The notes below the pieces were generated by a model. It did not search any database. It had not been told where the DNA came from and worked only from the letters and a program-made list of their open reading frames with translations. The translations under genes and the position numbers were made by a program. Shown here in pieces: positions 40,539-49,320 of a DNA stretch of 64,000 bases. Positions within the stretch are counted from its first letter, which is position 1. Each line of letters starts with the position of its first letter. The DNA is from Sphingobium sp. Ant17. GTDB lineage: Bacteria > Pseudomonadota > Alphaproteobacteria > Sphingomonadales > Sphingomonadaceae. Location of the stretch: positions 184 through 64,183 of the forward strand of contig NZ_JEMV01000005.1 of NCBI RefSeq assembly GCF_000588875.1, written 5' to 3'.

Positions 40539-42929
40539 ATGATAACGCATTGCCGCTATCGCGGCAGTGTGGGCAAGAGGGATCATCAGACAAGCGAACC
40601 GGAGCGCCGGGAACGGACCTATCTCCGGGCGATGACGGGTTTCGGCGATATCGCCGACGACGCCCAGCATCGCGTGCTGGAAGCGCAGTTTCAGGCGGCC
40701 GATGGCGTCGCGCTGTTGCGCCATGTGATGAATCTTCTGGGTCTGATCTTCGTCTGGCAGGTCTTTGCCCATTGTTGCTCACCCGTCTTGTTGGGGGCGT
40801 GGAGCGCCGCGCTGCTTTGCAGCATGCTGCTTGGCTGGTGGCTGGCCCGGCCCCGTCGCCGCGCCGACAATGCTGGCTTGTCGGCACGGGATTTGCGTCG
40901 CCACGGGATAGGAGCCTTTGTGCTCGGCCTATCCTGGGCGGGATGTATGATGATCGTGTCCCATGCGGGCGAAACCGAGGAACTGGTCGCGCTCTGGACG
41001 CTGGTCAGTTGCATGATGGTCTGCGGTGCAATCAGCTATGCCGCCACCCCGCTGGCCGCCGCCGCCTTCCTGCTGCCCTGCATCGGAGGTCTGTTCGCGA
41101 TGTTCGGCGATGGCCTGCAATTGCCGCTGCATGGTCTTGCGACGAGCTATGCCCTGTCGCTGCTCGCAGGATGCATCATCTATGCGCGGACCTTCGCCCA
41201 TCAGCATAGCAGCACCGCGCAACTCGCGGAGAAATCCGAAGTGGTGAGCCTGCTGCTGCGCGAATATGAGGAGGGTGGCTCCGACTGGTTGTGGCAAACC
41301 GACAGGCTGCGCCGTATCAATGGCGCATCCAAGCGGTTTGCCGAGACGATGGGACTGACACTAAGCGAGCTGGAAGGCGCGCCGCTGGTGCAGATTTTGG
41401 CGGGTAGCGCTTGGGAAGGCGGGCGGTTCGCCGCCGGCTTGCACAGTCTGGCCGATCACCTCAAGCGGCGCGAGAGTTTCTCCAACCTCGTGCTGCCGGT
41501 CGAGGTGGCGGGCAAGACGCGCTGGTGGGAATTGTCCGCTTCGCCTCGGCATGACGATAATGGCGCGTTTCTGGGTTTTCGCGGGGTAGCATCTGACGTC
41601 ACGCTGCAACGCGAATCCGCGGATAAGATCGCGCAACTCGCCCGTTTCGATCCGCTGACCGGCCTACCCAACCGCAGCCATTTGCGCGAAGTCCTGGATC
41701 AGGCGGTGGCGGCCGCAGGGGTGCGCAGACCTGGCTGCGCTTTTCTGATGGTCGATCTCGATCGGTTCAAATCGATCAACGATACGCTGGGCCATCAAAT
41801 TGGCGACAAATTGCTGAGCGAAGTCGCACGTCGGTTGAGCCAGGCTTGCCGGGGCCAGGAATTTTGCGGACGGATTGGCGGTGACGAATTTGCGGTCGTC
41901 GTCCCGGCTGCGCTCGACAATCATGCCATCGCCCAATTGGCCGACAGCATCATCGCCATATTGTCGGCCTCCTATCAGATTGACGGCCATATCCTCTATA
42001 TTGGCGCATCGATCGGATCGGCGCTGTCGCCGGTCGATGGCCGCGACTCCGAATCCCTGATCCGCAGCGCTGACCTGGCGCTATACCGCGCCAAGGACGA
42101 TGGCGGTGGGGTGCATCGCGCGTATGAACCGCAACTCCATGCCAAGGCTGAAGAGCGCCGCCTGCTGGAACTGGCGTTGCGCGAGGCGTTGGAAAAGGAC
42201 CAGATGCACGTCCTCTATCAGCCGGTCGTGCAGGCCGATAGCGGCCGGGTTGTCGGATTCGAGGCTTTGGCGCGCTGGACTCATCCTGAAATGGGGCCAA
42301 TTTCACCCGCGAAATTCGTACCGGTGGCTGAAGAAGCACGGCTGATTGCGCCCATTGGCGAATGGGTGTTGCGCACCGCCTGCATGGAAGCGCTGAACTG
42401 GCCCGACGACGTGCGTGTCGCCGTCAATGTTTCGGCGGAGCAGCTTACCCATCCCAGCTTCGTCGCGACCGTGATGTCGGCGCTGGCCCAGAGCGGGCTG
42501 GACGCCCGGCGGTTGGAATTGGAAGTCACCGAAAGCGTGTTCATGAACGAGGATGCCGGTGCGTTGCGCGTGCTGGATCAGTTGCTGGGGCTGGGCATCC
42601 AGCTTTCGCTGGATGATTTCGGCACCGGCTATAGTTCGCTGGGCTATCTCAGCCGCACGCGCTTCACCACGATCAAGATCGATCGCAGCTTCGTAGTCGG
42701 CGCGTCGAAGGATGTGGCGGAAAGCCTGGCGATCATTCGTGCCGTTGTTACGCTGGCCAATAGCCTGGGCATGGCAACGACCGCCGAAGGCGTGGAGACC
42801 GAAGCGGAACTGGCAATGGTGTTGGAATTGGGTTGCAAGAAGGTGCAGGGCTTCTATTTCGGGCGGCCCATGGCCGCTGGCGACGCCACCGCTCTGTTCC
42901 CGGCGGCACCCGAACGGCTGATCGCCTGA
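40539..42929 (+). CDS. Membrane-anchored diguanylate cyclase/phosphodiesterase (PAS-GGDEF-EAL)
   Basis: Controls cyclic-di-GMP. An N-terminal membrane part has about five hydrophobic segments (residues 60-220), a PAS-like domain follows (GSDWLWQTDRLRRINGASKR ... FRGVASDVTLQRE), then GGDEF (FDPLTGLPNRSHLREVL; FCGRIGGDEFAVVVP) and EAL (LYQPVVQADSGRVVGFEALA; LDDFGTGYSSLGYLSR; KIDRSFV). Both catalytic motifs look intact, so it may make and degrade the messenger. The inhibitory I-site is RGQE rather than RxxD. The ATG at 40539 has a weak ribosome-binding site; 40632 is another option. Length up to 796. Confidence 0.9.
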   Translation: MITHCRYRGSVGKRDHQTSEPERRERTYLRAMTGFGDIADDAQHRVLEAQFQAADGVALLRHVMNLLGLIFVWQVFAHCCSPVLLGAWSAALLCSMLLGWWLARPRRRADNAGLSARDLRRHGIGAFVLGLSWAGCMMIVSHAGETEELVALWTLVSCMMVCGAISYAATPLAAAAFLLPCIGGLFAMFGDGLQLPLHGLATSYALSLLAGCIIYARTFAHQHSSTAQLAEKSEVVSLLLREYEEGGSDWLWQTDRLRRINGASKRFAETMGLTLSELEGAPLVQILAGSAWEGGRFAAGLHSLADHLKRRESFSNLVLPVEVAGKTRWWELSASPRHDDNGAFLGFRGVASDVTLQRESADKIAQLARFDPLTGLPNRSHLREVLDQAVAAAGVRRPGCAFLMVDLDRFKSINDTLGHQIGDKLLSEVARRLSQACRGQEFCGRIGGDEFAVVVPAALDNHAIAQLADSIIAILSASYQIDGHILYIGASIGSALSPVDGRDSESLIRSADLALYRAKDDGGGVHRAYEPQLHAKAEERRLLELALREALEKDQMHVLYQPVVQADSGRVVGFEALARWTHPEMGPISPAKFVPVAEEARLIAPIGEWVLRTACMEALNWPDDVRVAVNVSAEQLTHPSFVATVMSALAQSGLDARRLELEVTESVFMNEDAGALRVLDQLLGLGIQLSLDDFGTGYSSLGYLSRTRFTTIKIDRSFVVGASKDVAESLAIIRAVVTLANSLGMATTAEGVETEAELAMVLELGCKKVQGFYFGRPMAAGDATALFPAAPERLIA

Positions 42930-43679
42930 TCAGCCGCCTCGGAGCAATCGTTCAACCGTAGTCCACAGCGCAGCAAAATCCTTGGCGGGCGGCGAATTCG
43001 GCGCAAAGGCACCAAGCGGTTTGCGGCGCACTGTCATCTGCTCGATCATGCTTGCCATGGGGATGGCGGGCCAGCCGGGCTGTTCGTCCAATGCTTTGCG
43101 GTGCAGGCTGCGCCGGCGATCGACCATCGAATAGACCGGCAAAATCGGCGCATGCGCCCCGCCGCGTTCGACCAGATAGCGCGCGACTTCGCCCATGGCC
43201 CGCTGCGACAAGGGGGAGGGGATGACCGGAATGACGATGAGGTCGGCGGCGCGCAGCACTTGTTCGCTGGTTTCGGTCAGACCCGGCGGGCAATCGAGAA
43301 TGATGCGGTCATAATCCTTGCCCAGGCTTTCGATCAGTTTGGACAGCCGCTTCTTCTTGTCCATCTCCCGGAAGAGATGATCGAGACTGCGCAACGATGT
43401 GTCCGCCGCGATCAGGTCCAGTCCCGGCACGGTCGATGGCTGAATCAGCTTCTTGACCTCGACATCCTTGCTGAAGATCGCCTGCGCGGCATCGCGGCTC
43501 TTGCTGTCGGTGGACACGAGCCAACTGGACGCCGCCTGTGGATCGAGATCCCACAATAATGTGCGCCGCTTCGATATACTTGCCGACGCCCAGGCGAGAT
43601 TGATTGCGAATGTGGTTTTGCCCACGCCCCCTTTGAGGCTGTAGACAGCGATGGTCGCCAATGCCGGTTCCTTTGCCAT
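42930..43679 (-). CDS. ParA/MinD-like ATPase
   Basis: A deviant Walker ATPase of 249 residues from ATG 43679 (MAKEPALATIAVYSLKGGVG). Walker A is KGGVGKTTFAINLAWASA, Walker A' is LLWDLDPQAASSWLVS, and switch/Walker B is DYDRIILDCPPGLTETSEQV. No parB or centromere-like gene follows, so it is an orphan ParA family member, possibly positioning a protein cluster rather than DNA. It is convergent with the GGDEF gene, end to end. Confidence 0.85.
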   Translation of the reverse strand: MAKEPALATIAVYSLKGGVGKTTFAINLAWASASISKRRTLLWDLDPQAASSWLVSTDSKSRDAAQAIFSKDVEVKKLIQPSTVPGLDLIAADTSLRSLDHLFREMDKKKRLSKLIESLGKDYDRIILDCPPGLTETSEQVLRAADLIVIPVIPSPLSQRAMGEVARYLVERGGAHAPILPVYSMVDRRRSLHRKALDEQPGWPAIPMASMIEQMTVRRKPLGAFAPNSPPAKDFAALWTTVERLLRGG

Positions 43680-43805
43680 GATGCGCGAAGCTACGGCTTC
43701 CGGCCGCCAAAGCAAGCGCTCAAATCATCCCATCGGTACGCCATGGTGCCAGTGACGCAGTCCGAGCCGATTGACAGTCCTGGCCGAGAAACGCATATGG
43801 CTATC

Positions 43806-43818
43806 GCGAATCATTCGC
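43806..43818. promoter_or_regulatory. Candidate Fur box upstream of the siderophore receptor
   Basis: GCGAAT-C-ATTCGC is a perfect inverted repeat, and the flanks on the minus strand read GAATGATTCGCGAT, close to iron-box sequences found before siderophore receptors. It lies 37 bases before the receptor start, a fitting place for iron repression. Confidence 0.45.
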
Positions 43819-43854
43819 AATATCAATATAACTAAGTCATCGGGGGGCATCACC

Positions 43855-45261
43855 ATGCCAAAGTCGCACGCCATTCTTTTGTCCATCACGGCATCGCCGC
43901 TTGCGCTGCTGCTCGTTGCGCCCGCGCAGGCGCAGGCGCAGGCCACCGCACCGGTCGATGCGACGGAAACGGACCAGATCATCGTGACGGGTTCCTACAC
44001 CACCAATGAAAAACTGGGTTCAGCGACGGGACTGGGCCTGAGCATTCAAGAGACGCCCCAGTCCGTGACCGTTATGACGGCGCAGCGCATGGAGGATCAG
44101 GCGATCCGAACGCTCAGCGATGTGATGAACAATGCGGCGGGTGTTTCGGTCAAGGCGCTGGACAGTTCACGCAACGGTTTTTCGGCGCGGGGCTTCGACA
44201 TCAATATCTATCCGATCGACGGCATTCCTGTGCAGTGGGACCAGGGATTCAGCGCGGGCGAATCCAATCTGGACGTGATCATCTATGAACAGGTCGAAAT
44301 CGTGCGCGGGGCCACCGGCCTGCTAACGGGCGTGGGCAACCCGTCGGCCTCGGTCAATCTGGTGCGTAAACATGCCGACAGCGACCATCTGACCGGAACG
44401 CTGACCGCATCGGTTGGGCGGTGGAACAATATCTTCGTCATGGGCGATATCAGCACCCCGATCACCGCCAACGGGGCGGTGCGCGGTCGCGTGGTGGCCA
44501 AATATGAGGAGGGCGACAGTTTCATCGACCGCCTGCATAATAAAAAGCTGGTGCTTTATGGTGTGATCGACGCCGATGTCACGACGGACACACATGTGCG
44601 TCTGGGCGCGAGCTATCAGGATCATGGGGCTAGCGGCACGCAATGGGGCGGCTTGCGACCTGGTTTGCCGATGGGTCGCGCACCAATTGGAGCCGGTCCA
44701 AGAGCATCGGGGCTGACTGGACGACCTGGCCGGCGAAAAATACGACCTTCTTCGCCGATGCGACGCAACAACTGGGCGAGCGGTGGCAGCTGCGCGTCTA
44801 TGGCAATTATACGATCAACAGCAGCGACATGCGGCTGCTGTTCCTGTCGGGGCAGCCCGACGCGGACACAGGCCTTGGCATGTCGGCCTCCCCCAGTCGA
44901 TTTGATGCCCGACGCAAACAGTTCGACGCGGGCATCCGGTTGAACGGCAGCTATACGCTGCTGGGCCGTGATCATGAACTGATGCTGGGGGCCAGTTATG
45001 CCAAGCAGGATATGGACTTTTTCGGCTATGCGCGCAGCAATGTCGCGACGCCGGGTAATTTCCTGACCTGGGATGGCAGCTATGCCGAACCGACCTGGGG
45101 TGCGCGCAGCCATCAAGTGGACCTGGCCACCAAGCAATGGGGTTATTTTGCATCGACGCGGGTCAATCTCGCGGATTCGCTCAAGCTGATTCTGGGCGGG
45201 CGACTGAACAGCTGGGATCGCACCGGCGGCTATTATGGCATGGCAATCGATTACGGCATCC
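43855..45261 (+). pseudogene. TonB-dependent siderophore receptor, 5' part (split by an insertion, plus a 1-bp deletion)
   Basis: An outer-membrane gated channel for ferric siderophores. A signal peptide starts at 43855 (MPKSHAILLSITASPLALLL ... AQAQA). The TonB-box/plug region reads DQIIVTGSYTTNEKLGSATG, LSIQETPQSVTVMTAQRMED and VEIVRGATGLLTGVGNPSAS, as in FhuE/FoxA-type receptors. A base is missing near 44656 (WGGL | TWFADGSRTN). Beta-barrel strands follow up to IDYG, where the transposable element enters at 45262. The 3' part resumes at 49321. The insertion should abolish function whatever the status of the deletion. Confidence 0.9.
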
Positions 45262-45287
45262 GGTAGTGTCTCAGTTTGAAATTTAGC
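45262..45287 (+). repeat. Left terminal inverted repeat of the element
   Basis: 26 bases beginning GGTAGTGTCTCAGTTTG, identical to the reverse complement of 49295-49320. It provides the transposase-binding end. The receptor reading frame stops within it. Confidence 0.95.
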
Positions 45288-45363
45288 GCTTATGCGCCTC
45301 CAGCATTTTCTCGATTGATCTTGATGTTAGATTGCGAGAGGAAGTGTCTAGGGGGAAGCCAGC

Positions 45364-45684
45364 ATGGATGGAACAGGTGTAGCTGGCGAGGTCGTCACAG
45401 CCGGAACGGCATTGGCTGGTCTCATTCTGATATACATCGGCAGTCTAGTTACCGCGTACGGTGGATATGCCGCGACAGAGCAAAAATCGGTAAAATTGCG
45501 GTTTCTAGGGCGCGCATGGGTTTCGTTCGTCGGATTTTTTCTGGCGTTGCTCGCTGCCGGTTTGGGAGTGCTAGGTAAGTGGATCGCAAGCCCATGCACG
45601 GGAAACGTGTCAGTCTGGGTTCTCCTTCTAGCCTTCGGTTGGGCGATTTTTGCAACCGTTCAGGCGATACGGGAGATTAAATAG
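45364..45684 (+). CDS. Passenger gene 1: small membrane protein (106 aa)
   Basis: GGGGGA lies just before the ATG. Three hydrophobic segments are visible: ALAGLILIYIGSLVTAYGGY, VSFVGFFLALLAAGLGVLGK and VSVWVLLLAFGWAIFATVQA. No known family. Its TAG overlaps the next start by one base, so the two are coupled. It is the first of three plus-strand passenger genes. Function unknown; an effector membrane protein is one possibility. Confidence 0.65.
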   Translation: MDGTGVAGEVVTAGTALAGLILIYIGSLVTAYGGYAATEQKSVKLRFLGRAWVSFVGFFLALLAAGLGVLGKWIASPCTGNVSVWVLLLAFGWAIFATVQAIREIK

Positions 45685-45998
45685 TGGCACTGACTCTTGA
45701 AGCCGAGCAAAGCATGCGCGATGTTGGCCTCATCGGATTCTACGAGGAGGATCAGGATGGATGGCTTGCGACGGTTAGGGACACCAAAGCGTTTTTGAAG
45801 GCCAAGTTTCCGCCCAACTCGCCCATAAGGCGAGATGATGTTTCCAAGGGGCTTGTGACGGTTCTGGAAGTCCACGAGGATTTCAAAGACTATCGGAACG
45901 AAAAGAAGCTTCGAGCAAAATACTGGATCAAGCATTTTGCCGATCTACTCGTGGACCGCGCATGGGACACGATTGAGCAGGAGGAAGTAAATGGCTAA
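45684..45998 (+). CDS. Passenger gene 2: hypothetical soluble protein (104 aa)
   Basis: Starts at a GTG overlapping the preceding stop (aatagtggcactg). The protein is acidic and helical: ALTLEAEQSMRDVGLIGFYE, EDQDGWLATVRDTKAFLKAK, DVSKGLVTVLEVHEDFKDYR. No recognised domain. It overlaps the next gene by 8 bases, so passengers 1 to 3 form one translational unit. Function unknown. Confidence 0.6.
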   Translation: MALTLEAEQSMRDVGLIGFYEEDQDGWLATVRDTKAFLKAKFPPNSPIRRDDVSKGLVTVLEVHEDFKDYRNEKKLRAKYWIKHFADLLVDRAWDTIEQEEVNG

Positions 45999-46146
45999 AA
46001 CTGAAGAAAATATCAAAAGTAGCGAGGATTTCATCCGGGGCGTCCTCGAGCGGAATTTCAAGCAAAGCGTTGATCCAGAGGCCCTACGCGCGGCAGCCGA
46101 AAAGCTTTGCGCTGCCCTGCCGGAACGCCAGCGCGAAGCAGCTTAG
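45991..46146 (+). CDS. Passenger gene 3: small hypothetical protein (51 aa)
   Basis: The ATG at 45991 lies inside the end of the previous gene after GAGGAAGTAA. The product is [20 protein letters not shown], then [20 protein letters not shown] and on, a helical amphipathic protein with no known family. It ends 4 bases inside the convergent transposase gene. The tight packing supports it as real. Confidence 0.5.
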   Translation: MAKTEENIKSSEDFIRGVLERNFKQSVDPEALRAAAEKLCAALPERQREAA

Positions 46147-47024
46147 GCCACCCGCTTCTTGTACGGCCCCCGCTTCGCGGGCGCGGGGGCCATCTCATCA
46201 ATTTTAGCAACAACATCATCCAGCGACCAAAGGCGGTCAGTGATGCCAGCGGCCATCGCGGGCGACATGCGCAGCGTTTTGTGAATGCGCGTGAAGTTGT
46301 AGAACACGAAGTAGAGCGCCAGCGCGTGAATGTGGTTGTCCAGTTTCTTTGAGAATGCGTTGGTGAGGCGAGTGAAGCGGCGCATGGACATGCGCATGGT
46401 GAGGTTCTGGCGCTCCACATAGCTGGTCGAGACATGTTTGATGTCAGGGTTTCCTTCCACGCGGATTTTCTTGATCCCGGTGCATTCAGCAGGGCTGTAA
46501 CGGCCCGGCGCGGTGATCGTGGGGCCATACAGCTTCACAAGCTGGGCGAAGTCCACGTCTGCGCCGAAAGCGCCTTCTACGGCCTCCAGATAAGCCTTGT
46601 GGCCATCGGTCGTTAGCTGAACGCGGTTGGCAAGGCGGCTGCGCAGATCGTCCATAAGGTCCATGGCATCTTCGCCCGAACGACCGCCAACATTGAACGC
46701 GACGATCAGCTTAGTATCGGCGTCGATCGCGGTCCACGTCCACACGTCGCCAGCGCCTTCCGGTGCAGCCTTGGCCGTCGCGACGTTTTTTTGTTTGGCA
46801 TGGCAGAACGACCAGATTTCATCGCACTGGATACGCGACGCCTTCACGTTGCGGACCATTTCGTCATGGATGGCAAGAGCTGCTTCCCCTGCCTGTTCAA
46901 GAAGCTTCGTAACCGTGTTGATCGACACGTCTGCAACGCGGCTGATCGAACGCATGGACGACCCTTCGCAGAGCATTGCGAGGATTTGGATGCGCTTGGC
47001 GTGAGGAAGCTTGTTCATACTCAT
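46143..47024 (-). CDS. IS1-like DDE transposase
   Basis: A single-ORF transposase of 293 residues. An N-terminal helix-turn-helix ([20 protein letters not shown] with [13 protein letters not shown]) is followed by the catalytic core with D68 ([16 protein letters not shown]), D140 ([20 protein letters not shown]) and E204 ([20 protein letters not shown]). That pattern fits the IS1 type with one long ORF rather than InsA-InsB frameshifting; the family assignment is by memory of motifs. It is the only mobility gene of the 4-kb element and lies in its middle, not at an end. It starts at 47024 or 47018. Confidence 0.88.
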   Translation of the reverse strand: MSMNKLPHAKRIQILAMLCEGSSMRSISRVADVSINTVTKLLEQAGEAALAIHDEMVRNVKASRIQCDEIWSFCHAKQKNVATAKAAPEGAGDVWTWTAIDADTKLIVAFNVGGRSGEDAMDLMDDLRSRLANRVQLTTDGHKAYLEAVEGAFGADVDFAQLVKLYGPTITAPGRYSPAECTGIKKIRVEGNPDIKHVSTSYVERQNLTMRMSMRRFTRLTNAFSKKLDNHIHALALYFVFYNFTRIHKTLRMSPAMAAGITDRLWSLDDVVAKIDEMAPAPAKRGPYKKRVA

Positions 47025-47062
47025 TTAATATGAACTTTTATGCTTAGTGTCAAGAAAATAGT

Positions 47063-48145
47063 TCAGTTTACAAGGCGGAGCGATGGCCTCGCTACAGTTT
47101 CAAAAGCGTACATCCTTTGAAATTCCGGTACAGTCATGCAGAGCAAGTTGGCGAGATCACTGTCGCTATAGCCCAGAGATTTGCGATGGAATTCGACCAT
47201 GCGTTTAAGCATCTGCGGCGTCTCACGCGGAGGCTCATTCGGTTCACGCTTGCGATAACCCAATTTCCCCATCTCAATCCAAAACATCTTGTTCTGATAA
47301 TCAGAGATAAGCTTCAGTCTATGAGCGCGAACTGCAATAGACGCCATAGAAACCTTCCAATAAGCTTTCATATTAGCAAGATGCGGTAGATCAAATCTCC
47401 GTAGCTGCTTGCGCACTTCATCAGATGGAAGCAGAAACGCCCCAGCGAATTCATCTGCCTCACGCTCCATTTCCTCGTCACCTTTAAAGGCCGTAGTATG
47501 CAGCACCATATGCGCCAATTCATGACATAATGTGTGACGAATACGGTCGCTTGGAGCATTTGTATTTATGAAGAACAAGACTGGAAGCCCATCTACGCGC
47601 TGACTCATTGCGTCCAACAGATCGGTGCCAAAATCGCATGGCACAACGATTCCGCCATTCTCCTCAATGATCTCCACCACGCTTTCAATTGGTCCATTAG
47701 GAAGCATCCAGCTTTCACGAAGGGAGCGTGCTAAATCATCGATCGTCACAGGAGCCTTCGTTCGGCCCTGAAATTCATCGACATCGATTTCAGGGATGAA
47801 CCGGTTGGATTGCAATTGAAACGAGGTCGTGAACTTGCGGACGTGCATCCTGCGGATATTCATTTCCGCAACGATCTTGCCCAATGCTTTTGCGGATAGC
47901 TTTTTGCGACGGCGGTAATGAAAGGGAGGAAAGCCGTAAGGTTGCCCCGCCTGAAAGAAGAATGACGCTGGATAGTTTAGAGCGCGCCCAGCCTCATCTG
48001 CAAATTCATCTGGCGCAACCAAGACGCCGGTTTCATATTTGGAGAGGGTGCCTTGACCCATGCTCAGAAGGCCAGCCAACTGGGCTTGCGTAACGCCTCG
48101 GGAATCCCGGGCGAGAATCAGCATATGGTGATTAAACCGTTGCAC
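47063..48145 (-). CDS. Passenger gene 4: XRE regulator fused to an ImmA/IrrE metalloprotease
   Basis: Residues 1-65 form an XRE helix-turn-helix (MLILARDSRGVTQAQLAGLL, SMGQGTLSKYETG). The C-terminal half is an ImmA/IrrE-type zinc protease with HELAH at 208-212 (RHTLCHELAHMVLHTTAF) and the third ligand in EMEREADEFAGAFLLPSDEV. ImmA cuts a phage-type repressor in ICEBs1 and IrrE cuts DdrO after DNA damage, so fused forms are thought to be stress-sensing regulators or toxin-antitoxin parts. The gene follows passenger 5 by 13 bases. Length 360. Confidence 0.88.
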   Translation of the reverse strand: MQRFNHHMLILARDSRGVTQAQLAGLLSMGQGTLSKYETGVLVAPDEFADEAGRALNYPASFFFQAGQPYGFPPFHYRRRKKLSAKALGKIVAEMNIRRMHVRKFTTSFQLQSNRFIPEIDVDEFQGRTKAPVTIDDLARSLRESWMLPNGPIESVVEIIEENGGIVVPCDFGTDLLDAMSQRVDGLPVLFFINTNAPSDRIRHTLCHELAHMVLHTTAFKGDEEMEREADEFAGAFLLPSDEVRKQLRRFDLPHLANMKAYWKVSMASIAVRAHRLKLISDYQNKMFWIEMGKLGYRKREPNEPPRETPQMLKRMVEFHRKSLGYSDSDLANLLCMTVPEFQRMYAFETVARPSLRLVN

Positions 48146-48158
48146 GTTGCACCAAAAT

Positions 48159-48704
48159 TTAGAGGGCGCGGGCCTGCCGCGTCACATCAACCCAGCCATA
48201 GCTGCGGTCGATATCATCTGTCGTCGGAACGATGGCGGCGCACCAATCAATCATGCGACCCATCGGCTTTGATACTTGGACTCTGTCCACCACTGTACCG
48301 GTAGGATCAGGGAGATAGCCCACAACCAAATTCAAAGGTGGATAGGGAATACCCGGCAACGCAATCTGCCGATCAAAATCGCGCTGTTGTTCTGTCGGAT
48401 TATTCGTCCAGCGCCCGTCTTCGTCCATTTTCTTGAAACGGATGGTGGCGCGTTCGCCTAGAATCCATACCTTAAGACCACGGATATTCTTGAATACGAC
48501 GCCGGGTCTATCAGTCAGTTCAGCATCAGCCAGAGCGACCATGTGGGCATAAATGCAATTGGCTGCGGCGCGGCCATCATGATCAATCAGGAACTGCGGA
48601 GGATATTCACGATACCGAGCCAAGCCGCCGCGACAGATAAGGTCCAGAGTCTCGAAATGTGGTTCGAGTTGGCTCATTGCCTCAACTTGCGTCCACTCGG
48701 TCAT
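48159..48704 (-). CDS. Passenger gene 5: unknown partner of the ImmA-type gene (181 aa)
   Basis: Soluble protein starting at 48704 (MTEWTQVEAMSQLEPHFETL). Distinct segments are DRPGVVFKNIRGLKVWILGE, ERATIRFKKMDEDGRWTNNP, VGYLPDPTGTVVDRVQVSKP and a C-terminal WCAAIVPTTDDIDRSYGWVD. It ends 13 bases before the XRE-ImmA gene, so the two form an operon. Such a two-gene layout is typical of toxin-antitoxin or repressor-protease pairs, but no catalytic motif is seen here. The upstream gap is AT-rich and would carry the promoter. Confidence 0.7.
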   Translation of the reverse strand: MTEWTQVEAMSQLEPHFETLDLICRGGLARYREYPPQFLIDHDGRAAANCIYAHMVALADAELTDRPGVVFKNIRGLKVWILGERATIRFKKMDEDGRWTNNPTEQQRDFDRQIALPGIPYPPLNLVVGYLPDPTGTVVDRVQVSKPMGRMIDWCAAIVPTTDDIDRSYGWVDVTRQARAL

Positions 48705-48776
48705 ATCACACCCTTAATTCCGTGTTTAAGCAGGTTAGCAAAATTCGACCAACAATCAAGAAAAATATTCCCAAAA

Positions 48777-49025
48777 TTATTCCTCGCCTTTCCCCCACCG
48801 TTTAGCCGCCGCTTTCTGCGCAATCTCCTTGCGCCGCTCTGGCGTCATATTCTCAGCCCGCTTCTTGCCACCTGCCCGGCCCATTTCCGCCGCCGCGCTG
48901 GACAGCTTCTCGTCGCGCTCGTCCTCGACCTCGCCAGTGGCGATCTTGCCGATAAGGACGGCCAAGCCGATCGCGTCGGCTGGGCGCTTCTCTCCGCGTG
49001 GTCCTTTAGGCACGAGGTGTCTCAA
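48777..49025 (-). CDS. Passenger gene 6: small basic protein, probably nucleic-acid-binding (82 aa)
   Basis: The C-terminal part reads AAAEMGRAGGKKRAENMTPE followed by RRKEIAQKAAAKRW, a lysine/arginine-rich 'GGKxRAexMTPErRxEIAxKAAxaRW' pattern found in many small bacterial proteins, related to RNA- or histone-like basic peptides. The N-terminal half (DAIGLAVLIGKIATGEVEDE) is helical and acidic. Start by GTG or ATG at 49025. It overlaps passenger 7 by 20 bases. Function unknown. Confidence 0.6.
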   Translation of the reverse strand: MRHLVPKGPRGEKRPADAIGLAVLIGKIATGEVEDERDEKLSSAAAEMGRAGGKKRAENMTPERRKEIAQKAAAKRWGKGEE

Positions 49026-49233
49026 ACATGCGATCGACTAAAGACATTAAAGCGCGATGCGACGCCAGTCCTCCAGCCGCCAAAAACTCGTTGATGGGCT
49101 TCCGCCAGGTTTCTCCTCTGTCCATCTCATCCTCATACCGGACGTGAAGCGAACCATCGTCATCTTGCTCTAGAATCCAGATCGCGTCGCGCTTGCTTGA
49201 CTCGTGCTGGTAAAATACATTGACCCGACCCAT
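49006..49233 (-). CDS. Passenger gene 7: small hypothetical protein (75 aa)
   Basis: The start at 49233 (MGRVNVFYQHESSKRDAIWI) is preferred to 49260, which lies near the terminal repeat. The product is acidic and strand-rich with ILEQDDDGSLHVRYEDEMDR and a helical end. No known family. It precedes and overlaps passenger 6, so both form one unit. Confidence 0.55.
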   Translation of the reverse strand: MGRVNVFYQHESSKRDAIWILEQDDDGSLHVRYEDEMDRGETWRKPINEFLAAGGLASHRALMSLVDRMFETPRA

Positions 49234-49294
49234 ACAACCTCCATGCTTTCCGCTAAGCATATAGGAAGCGGCAGCCGGATGCGACAGGCGATCG

Positions 49295-49320
49295 GCTAAA
49301 TTTCAAACTGAGACACTACC
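49295..49320 (-). repeat. Right terminal inverted repeat of the element
   Basis: 26 bases ending CTGAGACACTACC, the perfect inverted copy of 45262-45287. The receptor sequence resumes at 49321 with the duplicated GGCATCC. Confidence 0.95.

Larger units (their letters stand above)
45262..49320. mobile_element. 4,059-bp IS1-like transposable element carrying seven passenger genes
   Basis: Both ends carry the same perfect 26-bp inverted repeat (GGTAGTGTCTCAGTTTGAAA and on). The receptor sequence GGCATCC is present on both sides (45255-45261 and 49321-49327); depending on where the end is set the duplication is 7 to 9 bases, as IS1-type elements give. Removing element and one copy restores the receptor reading (IDYGIRDKLT). 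Inside are one DDE transposase and three plus-strand and four minus-strand passenger genes. No second transposase or internal IS copy is seen, so it is one unit rather than a composite transposon. Confidence 0.92.

Noticed and set aside
45262-49320. Composite transposon flanked by two IS copies
   Set aside because: Only one transposase gene exists and the 26-bp repeats occur only at the outer ends.
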